A stretch of DNA of 64,000 nucleotides, taken from assembly GCF_042242105.1 (NCBI RefSeq), contig NC_092019.1, positions 13,326,328 to 13,390,327 of the forward strand, written 5' to 3'. The notes under the pieces are model-generated. The model saw only the letters and a list, made by a program, of their open reading frames with translations. It made no database searches and was not told where the DNA came from. The translations under genes and the position numbers were made by a program. The stretch comes from Pempheris klunzingeri (lineage: Eukaryota; Chordata; Actinopteri; Acropomatiformes; Pempheridae). This document shows, one piece after another, positions 50,501 through 62,500 of this stretch (position 1 is its first letter; every line of letters starts with the position of its first letter).

Positions 50501-53500
50501 TCATCGAGAAGTGACAGACGAAGGCAAAGCAAGAGGCTGAATAAGGATGTTACGGTGCCAGAAAACCATGGTCCATCATCCACAGAGACTGATAATTTAG
50601 CTGCACAATCCAGTGACAGTTTGCCTTTGAAAAATGACGAAAGTAGGGTCCCAAGTTTAAAGTTGATAAAGATCAAAAACCCAAAATATGATGCGCAGGT
50701 CAGTGGGAAGAACTCAACCAGGAAGAAAAAAAAGAAAAAATATATGTGGACATTAACAATAGTGAAGGGAGAAAGTCAGACAAAGGGTGCTGAAAACACT
50801 GTCAAAGTAACAGAGAAGACTGTGAGTGAAGTGGATCAGTCCACTTTTTGCGACACAGATGTCAAAAAGAGTTTAGAGGGGACAGATAAAAAATCAAAAC
50901 TGGATAACTCAGCCCCACAAGAGAGTGAAAGCGTTGAAAATAATGAGAATGGTTTCCAAAACAAGGCTGACGTGCCATTTGAAGAAAAGTCTGCCTCACA
51001 GGTGGAAGTTGTGGAACACGAGGAACATGTAAATGAAACGCCGCCACAAGAAATTACTAAAATGGAATTTGGGAAAGTTGTGCCACCTCTCCAGATCAAA
51101 AAAGTCTCCTCTCCTGGTAAACATAAAAGCTCAAAGCCATCCTTCCTGATCCAGCAAGTTAGTCCTGTGCCTGAAAAGAAAGAGGATGCCCTGAAAGATC
51201 TAAGCGAGGTCAACGAGGATGCATCATCATGTGTGGATGCTGAAGCCACACCAGCGAGGAGACTAAGGAGGAGGACATCAAGCGTTGATTCACCACAGAC
51301 AAAGTCAGCCGGTCAAAAGCCAGTGACCCCTCAGAAACGGAGGCCCAGAACGAGTCCACGGGATGAAGATACTCCACAGGTGAATGTTGAAGATTCTTCT
51401 CAGGCTTCAGCTGAAGATTCCAGCGCACATGGGCTTCCTAAAAACTTGGATGAGGATCCCTCACTCGTGATAAATGCAACCCCCTCTGAAGTTCCTGATA
51501 TGGATTCCTCAAAGGTCGCTGATGAGCTCTCACAGGTGCCAGGTGAAGTTCCTCCACCGACAGTGGAGAATGAGGTAGAACCACAGATCACAGAGGCCAA
51601 ACCAATGCCTGTGCCTTCTAAACCTAAAAGATGTAGAAATAATAAATTGGGGAAAAAGAGGTCTGTTCAAAGGAAGAAGGCTGTTGTCTCTCCGGTAACT
51701 GCTGTCAACACAGAGTTGGCTACAGTTGAAGCCACTATCACTGAGCCTCTGCTAAAGGAAGATACTCAGCCTTTAGTAACAGAGGTAAGTCAGTTGGAAA
51801 CAAAAGACTGCACCCAGCCTGAGGCAAAGCAGGACACTGTGTCAGTGGCAGAGAAGCAGATACAGCCACCGGTAAAAGAGGAAACAGACATTCAGTTGAT
51901 AGATAGTCAGCAATCTGTGGTGTCCGAAAGTCAAGTGAATGATCCCAAAACATTGTGCCTACAAAAGAAATCTCTCAAAAAAGTGAAAAAGAAGCGTAAA
52001 AGTTTAATTGGGCAGCGTCAGAAACACAGGCACAGGGGCAGAGATGGGAAATTTGCTCCACTCCGATTACCTGAAAATAGTCCGAAAATTGTCGAGGGGG
52101 ACGGTGACATCTCCACCCCTTTGGCAACTACCACACTGATCCCAAGCTCCAAACTTATTGGTATACATAAAAAGTACAAGAAGAGACAGTCAGGCCTTCA
52201 ATTTATTGGGTCTAAAAGGCCAAAACCACAAGCTAAAATGATTTCTAAACTGATAGAAATGGAGCTTGACAAAGAGACTTTGAAGCAGGAAGAAACTGAC
52301 ACATTAGTCGATGGGGGACAAGCAGATGTTGCAGATGCCCAGCCTGGTAAATCAAAGTTTGTTAAGAACATCAAGCACTTCATCATGCCTGTTGTAAGTG
52401 CCAGATCCTCACGAGTGATCAAGACCCCGCAGAGATTTATGGATGATGCTGGAATGTCTGTATTGCCTCGAAGAAACTCCCCAAAGAAGGGCTTACAACT
52501 GGGCTTGCAAATGCGTCCAGTAAAGAGGCGAGACGAAGGGACAGGCAGAGCAATATCCCCTATTCTGCCAGTTGACGAGGAGGATATATTGAGTGAAGCC
52601 CAGTTGGATGTCGATCTGTTTACAGCTCAGGACCTAGATGACAACATTGATCTTGCTGACAGCCTGTTTTCTGAGAGAAAAAGTGGCAAAATTGAAAAGA
52701 AGAGGTCTCTTCTAAAGAACTCTAGTTTCAAGTGGCATGTGCCTGAAGAGTCTAGGGAAGAAGTGTATACACTGGACAAAACTCCAGAGGACAAATGTGA
52801 GGATCTGTTTTTATCTACACCAGTTGATATACCCACAGAACTATCTACTGATCTCTTGGATGCACAGAAAAAGAAAAGTTCCCCTAAGTTTAATAAGCAA
52901 ATGGCTCACCTCAAGATTTATCAAAGGCTAAAGAAGGCGCACATGGGACTTCCGAAAAGCAAAAACACAACAGAGATAGATACTGTTAGTAAACCTTCGC
53001 AGCCTCCAGTTGATTTAGCAGAAGGACTCGATGATGAGGCCATGAGCATCAGCCTCAGGCAACGGAATACAAACACAGAGAAGGACAAACCCAAGCTCAA
53101 GATAGAAGACCTTGATTCCCCTGGAGTGGTGAGAAAAGTTTCGGTGTGCGTTAAAAGTACAAACTCCAAGTCCCTGGCATTTCATCCCGGGAAAGAGGAG
53201 GATTTGGGAGGGAAAGACACTGTCCAACCTCACTCAGGTAAGCAAAATGATTAAAAATTATCAGACTATTTAATGCTAAACAAACAACATTTGCCTTTTT
53301 ACTTATAATGGAACAGAAATTGGCACATATTCCTTCATATCCGCAGGAGAGCTGCAGTCACAAAACAACTCAGGCGCAAGTGAAGGCGACTATGTGGGAT
53401 CTGTGGAGAAGGGAGCTTCACAAAGAGCGCGCCTCACTGGTGCGAATAAAAGAATGTTCAATCTCCTCAGGAAAGCCAAGGTCCAGCTCATTAAGATTGA

Positions 53501-56500
53501 CCAGCAGAAACAGCTTAAGTCCTCTGGGGTAAGTCATGATCACAAGCATGTTCTGCCACTTGGGACTTTAACTGTTCAATATATAATGTAATAGTGTCAT
53601 AGATGAGGAAAACACAAATAATTTGAATAGTACAGGGTGATTTATTTTTCATGCTTGTACTGATCTCTTGTTTTTGATTGATATTAACCCCGTAGCTGTT
53701 ATCTGGCCCAACTGGTGCAAGGTCTCGAGATGTGACCTCTAAGAGACAAAGGAGGAAACAGAGGGCTCAGCTTGATGCTGATGTCCCTGTCAAGACAGAG
53801 CCCCCTCAAGGACAAGTAAGTGTACACATCAATAGGCCCAAGGTGCAAACCGATCCAACTAAAAATCTTGTATCTGTCTTTGCTTTTAGAAACACTTATT
53901 TACCATGCCTTTATCATGCCTCGTTCGGTGTACCGCACTGAAATGTTTGACCAATGAGTCAGATTGAATTTTTTCTTATTCATATTTATATTTTCCATAT
54001 TTTTATTTGTATTTATTCATATTTTTCCAGCCACAGCTCATCTCCCCGCTGTGCCAGGAGTTCCGTAGAGCAGGAGGTCCACGTATCAAGCATGTGTGTC
54101 GTGCTGCATCTGTGGTGCTGGGGCAGCCTCGAGCCTTGGTACCTGATGACATTCCCAGACTTAGCGCCTTGCCTCTGCATGAAAGGTCTGGTATTTCTCC
54201 CTCAGACGTCTCTAAAGGTAGGTGTAAACTGATTGGCGGATGTATCAGGATTGGCTTTCTGTACACGTGTTCATAAAATTTCTCCTAATCTGAATGCGAT
54301 GACTTGATGGCTGCAGCAGCAGTACAAATGGTGATCTTACTAGTTTCAGCTTCTCAATCCTGGCAGAGGATGAAGTAGTAGAGAAATCTGAGTCACATTA
54401 GTTTATGATTAATGCAGCAGTGTAATATCTCAATTGTTCCTACTCTGTAGGTATTTGTGTCCAACAGCTTATCATTTTGACATTTCTGAATTGACATTTT
54501 TATCTATCTGTAGAATGCAAACAAATGAACTGCACAAATAAAAATTGAGCCGAATGTCAGAAGTATTTACATTAATCTTTTGTCATCATGACTAAATGCT
54601 CTAATTTACGGTAGGCTTATTGATAAAACTCTCCTCCTCTAAATCCTACTGTTACAGAGATTTGATGTATCATTAGCCATTGTGATTCTATTTGATCGTG
54701 TATTCATTAATTTTTTACTAGACAAGATATTACTGAGTGCAAGTCAATGTCCAAACCAAATTTAGTGCCACCAGATTTTTTTTTTTTCTTCTGCATCCTG
54801 AAAGGTGAATGATGAACCACTTAACTGATAAATGTCTGTTGTTGTTGCAGACATTGGGTCTCCCTCAGAATCAGACAGTCCCGGGCTGTCGGATCCAAAG
54901 GTCACCAAGGTCAAGAAGCCGCCGAATTTTGTGAAACGGAAAGGACTTGGGCCATTTGGGTATCGCTCTCGGAGGTGTGGAGTATGCAAAGGCTGCAACC
55001 ACGAGGATGATTGTGGCAAGTGCATGAACTGCCTTGACAAGCCCAAGTTTGGAGGTCCCAATACTAAACGGCAGTGTTGTGTGTAAGTTGACCTATACTT
55101 TCTTTTTAGTTGTAGTGGAGGGCATCACTGTTTTTAGGAATGATAAAGAATTATGTTTTGTTTTTTTTTTCTACCACAAGGTACAAGAGATGTGATCAAA
55201 TCGAGGAGAGAAAAGCACGCAGGCTAAGTGGAAGAACAGCACCTAAAGGTAATTTTTCACCTGAGCATGTTGTGTAAGCTTCATGATGCTGTGTTACTTC
55301 CATAAAATTCAGCTTTTCATCTGCATTTTTTTCGTAGGTTCCTCGAAACGACGACGGTCCTCTTTCAGCGGAGGTCATTCAAGTAATGACGAAGGTATCG
55401 AGGGTGCTGCGGACTCGCCATCTGGTCTACAGGGTGACAGCCACAGTCCGTCAGTAAGGAAGCAGCCGAAGCGCGTTGTGAAACCCCGTGTCTACTTTGA
55501 TCTGGTGGACTACGACTCTGATCTAGATGACAAAGCTCTCCATAGCTCTGCCTCACCAGCCCGGAGGAGGGGCACCGGATCCCGTTTCAGTCAAGGTAAA
55601 CTAACATTCAGAGGCCAGCTGAGGGAGATGCTTCACTCATGATCTAGTTGAGGATTTATATTCTCAACACCAAAGGTAATAAATACCTGTTTACTTGTAG
55701 CGTGGAGCTGTAATCCCTTTCCTAATTCATATGATTTTTTTGGGAGTATCAATCCTTGTGATGTGCATCTTAAAAATAAATGTCCTTTTTTTCCCTGTCA
55801 TCTAAAGACTTTGTGTCACTGGATGGATTCCTTGGCGACATTTCAGATGATGAAGTCAGGCATCGAAAGTCCAGCTCACACCGAGTACCAACTGGTCGAC
55901 GTAAGCCTGAGAAGGTAAGATAGTGTTTATAAGTGCTTACACCATTGATGGCCTCCACCACAAAGTTTTGTGTTTTGTTTGATATGCTTCATCACACAAG
56001 TGTCACGGCTGTGAACAGATTTCAAAAGGGTCTGTTGGCCTTCATTGACACAATACGTTGATCGATTCAAATTAAAAGCATATTGTCACAATCCAGCTCG
56101 ACTCAAACCTGCCAATTCTGCCCTTCATTCACATCTCTTCATTTTTGCAAAACCAGGACGTGATTCTTCCAAAATAAATGTCCACTGCTGGTAGCAGGTA
56201 GTTCCAGTTCTTTTTCAAACACTTCTCAACTAAGGTGGTAACATACTGTGGTACCTTCCATATAATTTCAGTCTAAAGTGCAACACACGTGTGATACATC
56301 CATCTAGTGTTGCATTAGTGCCATCAACAGGTAAACTGTAAATCAAAAAAATATTCCTGAAGTATTTGCAGTGTTCCGTTAACCCCTCGCAAATGGACAC
56401 AAAATCGTGTAAGGTGACACGAGTGATGCAAAAAAGTTGAAAATATTCAACTTGAGTGAAGAATTTGCCTGTCGGATAGCTTCGGTTTCACACAGAAACA

Positions 56501-59500
56501 ACTTCAGCCAGTTGGCTGTCAGGACATCCTATCAGCATTTCAATGCTGATAGGATGTCCTGGCGTTCTGACGTTGTGACATTCAATCAAACATGGAGATA
56601 CTGTAGCTAAGCTCTATGATACCACGCTACACACATCCAGAGACTGGACAAAAGAGGAAAGAGCTTGGAGAAAAGTCAGCAAGGAAGTTGGACTGTTATG
56701 TCTGTTACTTGATTCTAGCTTTAGGTTGTGCTTGACTATGAAGCAAGTTAGCACAAGCATTAGCTCCACTAAGCACACCAGCTGGCTCTACCGTCATTAT
56801 GTTTACTTGCACGAGTAATGCAACTGAACACAAAAAAATCAAGCTTTAATTTGAAGGAAACACACCTTAAGACTTTGAGGATTACAAAGTATATCCAATA
56901 GGCAGCAGATGAGTGCAAAATAATCCCTGCATCGGAACATACCGTCCTTGAGAACTACCAGTATTTGCACAATGTAAACTTAACTGCACATGGTGACATG
57001 TGAGGGGCTTACTTTTGTTAATGAGCAAGTGGCAGACACAGCATGAGCTTTGACAAAAGTCACCTGCTAAGCTTACCTCACGTCCTGAATCACTGGCCCC
57101 ATCGTTCATGTTCTAAATTGCTTCTTGTGGATATGCCACTTCTCACAGGGTATGTCCATGAGAATGTGTAGTTAAAAGCAAGTATATAAGCAGTTTAAGT
57201 AATGTTATGGTTGTTTCTCAGGGTCCTTTGGAGCAGACTCCTCCCAGTGTCCTGGCTGCCCTGGCCCATGGATTTGAGCAGAGAGACGTGGAGTGTTCTA
57301 AACCCACTCACAAAATCAGGGTGGACTTCAAGGTAGGTCACATGTTACAGTACATCATGTACTGTATGTTGCAATATAAACACTTCTTGCAAGTTGAGAA
57401 GCCTTTTCCAAATGTTACTCATTCTATAGGAAATATATCTCAAAGTGCTACATTGCAGAGTCACATGTCTGGTACATAAAAGCTATTGTAATTTTCTGGT
57501 TCAGGTAACATTTTAATTTTTGTCCACTAGAGGTCATGTTTCTCTTCTTAATTCTGAAATGATTATACTGCATGACTCTTGAAGTGCTTCATGAGAAGTA
57601 TGATTCAGCTGACACATTGTAACCTTAGTACATAATGCTTACATGTATTAAAAAAATGTACTGATGACAGTACTTCTTCTCGGGAAAACTTATGTGAACA
57701 CACTCATCACATAGTCACCCCACTGTTCTAGCACAACTGAAACAACAACATGATGTAAAAATTTCATATATTCTCAGCTATTAATTATGGTGTCTGCGCG
57801 GCCTCTTTGTTTTCAGGAGGACTGTACTTTGGAGAATGTCTGGAATATGGGTGGTTTAAGTATATTGACTTCTGCGCCACTCATGCCACCCTATGTCTGC
57901 TTCCTATGTGCCAGCAAAGGGCAACATGAGGTAACTACTTCATACATTTTGCTCCATTTCAATGAGAATAGTAGATCTGTTTCTTTGCCCCTCTTGTCAT
58001 CTTACATTTGTGTTAAAACTAGTGGCTGGTTGTAGAAAAAATGAACACCAAATGACGTTGATGTTGAGGGCAATTTTTAAATTCAAAGTGTCCTTTTTAT
58101 TTTTGTGAATTTCTTTTAGCAAATGCTATATTGCCAAGTATGCTGTGAGCCCTTCCACCAGTTTTGCCTTGAACCAGCGGATCGGCCCTCTGAGGAGAAC
58201 AAGGAAAACTGGTGCTGTCGTCGCTGTAAATTTTGCCATGTGTGCGGCAGGAAAAACAAGCACTCAAAAGTACAGTCTGCTAATTTGACTTGTTCTACTT
58301 ATATTTTACTTCTTAGTATCAATGTAGTTCAGTCAGTAACAATTACACTTTTCATGTCCTCCCTCAGCCATTGTTGGAGTGTGAACGATGCCAGAACTGT
58401 TATCATGCTTCCTGTCTGGGGCCCAACTATCCAAAACAAAACAAGAAGAGGAAAGCTTGGGTAGGTTCATGTTTCTTGAAGATGCACAACGTCAAGTACT
58501 GTTTGTCTACTACAAACCTGCTGAGGTCAGAATGCACTGATTGCTGGTCCTAATATGATGGTTTCTGTGCAGGTTTGTATGACATGCATCAGGTGTAAAA
58601 GTTGTGGCGTCACACCAGGGAAGAGTTGGGACACTGACTGGAACCACGACAAAGGACTCTGTCCAGACTGTTCAAAACTCTATGAACTGGGTGAGGGGAG
58701 AATGAAACCTTCAGACCATTCGGTGATCAGTCAGCTTCTTTATTATCCACCTACATTGTCGATCTATGTTAAAGTTAATCTTTTCTGAATTTCTCTCACA
58801 AGGTAACTACTGTCCAATCTGCTTCAAGTGCTATGAGGACAATGACTATGACAGTCAGATGATGCAGTGTGGCACCTGTAACCACTGGGTCCATGCCAAG
58901 TGCGAGGATCTAACAGGTAATTTTTATTCTTTATGTTTCTGAGGATGAAAGTCAGCGATGGCGTGAAACATCTGTTTAGTTGTCAGGAGGTTTGAGATTT
59001 GTTTGCATACGTTAACACAAAGTTCATCAGAATAACAGAATGTAGTGAGCGGTGAGAAGAAAACAGGGATATCTAATACTTGTTATTACCCGTTATTTGC
59101 TGAGTGTACATCCAAAGCCCTACTTCACACACATGTATTGGGTGCATGTGATCTTGAGTAGAAATATTCTCTATTGTGAGTTCCTCTTCAAAATGCAGAA
59201 AACTGCTGTAGGCAAGTGAGCAGATTTTGGTTAGAAATGCATCTCACTAAACCTCCACTGCTGTATTCCTGTCCCCTGTGAAAATGATTTCAGACGAGCT
59301 GTATGAGATCCTGTCCAGCTTGCCAGAGAGTGTTGTGTATTCATGTCGGCCATGCAGTGTGACGCAGCCCAGCGCCTGGAGAGAGCTGCTCTACATTGAG
59401 CTCAGGGCTGGGGTGGAAAAGGTGCTGGCTTGCTTGCTGTCGTCCACTCTCACCCAGCACCTTGTTACATGCTCGCAGGTAGGAGACTCTGCTTTTTTTT

Positions 59501-62500
59501 CTGCGAATCAAATTTACCATTTAACAAATACGTTTTGAATTGAATTGATTGTAGTTACTAGAATGCCTTACTATTGATTGGAATGTATGTCTCTTTTGTT
59601 TTAGCACTGATGTAACATGTCAAATATGTTTTTGTCTTTGCCGCAGTGTGAGAAGTTGGTTGATCCTGACAGTGGAATAGAAGGAGTGCCAGCCTGTGAC
59701 CTCCGAGCTGTAGGCAAGAAGTTTGACAAAGGCCTTTATACAACACTCGTGAGTACACAACCTCTTATTCAGTGTCTGGACATTCTTAATGTCACTAAGA
59801 ACAGAGAGATAGACGAGAAAGCTCTCCATAGACGCAAGACACCAGAAAATACCCAGAATATTACACGGACATTGTTCCTCAGCAAACACAGTGAGTAGGC
59901 CCACTTGTTGTTAAAGGGTCTTTGTGTAAACTACTGTAAAATACTGTCTGTACACATTAGGAAACATGTTTTAACACAGAAACCCCAGCAAACTATTGTT
60001 TGCTTCTACTCACTTCAATGACAATGTTTTGCTTATCATATTTTAAAAAAAGTGTATTTATTTATATATTATTATATTATTTATTTATTTTTAAATCACA
60101 GCAGGAGTCACACATAGAGACTAGAAAGCTCAGACAGTAAAAGCCAGTGACAATCAAAGTTCAAAAATAAAATGCACAGCTTAAAACTTTCGCCACTCCT
60201 CCCAGTGTACAGTGGTAGGGGAAACTGAGATATGCAACTTTATGGATTCTAAGAAATGTTTTTATTTCTCTAATATGTAGAAAATGTTCCATGAAGATGT
60301 GGTTCAGGTGGTACGAAAGAGGCTCGAGCAAGAGGAGGATCTTCCAGAGGAGCAGAGACCAACCGCCCTGGCACGCAGTTACTACTTAAAGGTGCTGTAT
60401 GACCCAAAAGTAGTGCAGAGATCTCTGAGAATTGTATATAAACAAATTATTTTACTATCTTGCTAAGGGGGAGTATGAGAAACTGAGAGGCCATGTAATA
60501 GTCTCAATAGTCTCTTTCATCTTGCTAACTTGACTGTTTGTTCTCTTTAGCTCCTTGAGGAGGTATTTAATTGGTTCAACAGCCAAGACCCAAAGGTGTG
60601 GAACCCTTGTACCAAAGACTTGCCAATGTGAGTAATGGTTTGTGTACAATCAATCAATACATCAAGCATTCAGTTTTTATTTATATGTGCCAATTTGTAA
60701 GGTTATCTCAGGACACTTTTCATATAGATCAGGCAAAGACCATGCTCTTGAATTTTCAGTGATCTATACTACTATAATACTACTCTCACTACTCACTACT
60801 CTTTGCATACATGGCTCATGCCAAAAATGATAAAGTACATACATTTTTGACACTAGATGTTTGAAAAGTTCTATGTGGAGACAATCCGTCACAAGTATGT
60901 TTAGTCTATTGCATACTGCATATTAATGCATACTGCATTAAGCAGCTATTGAACACTTGAACTGCTTTCTGAAATAGGGGGATGCTGCCCCATGCTGTTC
61001 ATCCTCCTACAACGGAGCATGTTTACGCCCAGTGGAAGGAGAGGGGGGAGCTCTCGTCTGTGACGCCAACAGGGCTCCTGCAGGAGGACAGTGAACAAAG
61101 CTTAGAAGTAAAGGAAGAAGAGGCCGTTTCTCCACTGTCTGGGGAGCCAACAAGCAGGAACCACTTCAAAACCAGCAGGGCTGTCAGGCTGAAATTCAAA
61201 GGTAATGCCGTCAATTCAGGAGAGATGATAATAAAAGTGGCAATTTGTAATTTTGCGCAGTGTTTGGTGATCTAAGTACTTTTGTACATTTATATAGGGA
61301 AAAGAGGACGGCTTTCAAAAGCTGATTTAGACACCGGATGGTCTAAGGATGATGAGAGACAGTGCTCTTTGTGCCAAAAATATGGAGATCTCAAACCCAA
61401 TGTAAGAAAATACCCAACATAGAGAGTAAACTGTTTATGACTTCTTATATTTACTGGTCACTCAAGTGGATTCACGGATTTGTTTGTGTTGTTGTTATAT
61501 AGGAAGCAGGCAGGTTGCTGTATTTGGGCCAGAATGAGTGGGCACATGTCAACTGCTGTCTGTGGTCAGCGGAGGTGTTTGAAGAGGAGAATGGATCTCT
61601 ACTACATGTGCACAGTGCGGTCACGAGGGGCCGCTTGATGGTTGGTTGTTAACCTACCATATTAATTGATTTACCTATATTGATATTTGAGAGTGAAAAA
61701 ATCTTATTACAATAGATCAGTTAGGCTCCATTCTCAAAAATTGCAGTTCCCTAATTGCTCTTTTCATTTCATCCTTTACCACCACCAACTTCCAAACCTC
61801 TCTTAGCGATGTGAACGCTGTAACCAGACTGGTGCCACGGTTGGCTGCTGCCTGACATCTTGTCAAAGCAACTATCACTTCATGTGTGCCCGTTCCCGTC
61901 ACTGTGTGTTCCAGGATGATAAGAAGGTCTACTGCTACAAACACCGACATCTCATCAGTGGCGGGGTAAATTCTGCTGTTCTTGTCTCTTACCGTATAAA
62001 CTTAAAGGTTTGAAATTTGATTCTGGGTTGTATAAACCTCAACATTATGCATATTTTCTTTTGTTGTATAGATGATAACTGGTCAAGAATTTGAAGTAAA
62101 CCGCAGGGTGTATGTAGATTTTGAGGGCATCAGCCTCCGCAGAAAGTACTTGACTGGACTGGAACCAGAATTAATCAACGTGATGATTGGTAAGGGCCTT
62201 TGTTTCACCTATTCACTCATTGGCATTTACTTAATATGATCTTATGTTTAACTAAGAATTCTATCCGCATTGTCACTGCACAGGTTCCTTACAGATAGAC
62301 AGACTGGGTGTGCTGACAGAACTTTCTGCTAGCAAAGGAAAACTGTGTCCTGTGGGGTTTCAGTAAGTTGCAGCTTTTCAAACTTTATTATACCAATAAA
62401 TTATGACTGCAACATGGGATGAGAAGCACTTTTAAAACTTTGTTTGTCCTTCCTAAGGTGTTCTCGTTGGTACTGGAGTACAATTAATCCATTGCGCCGG

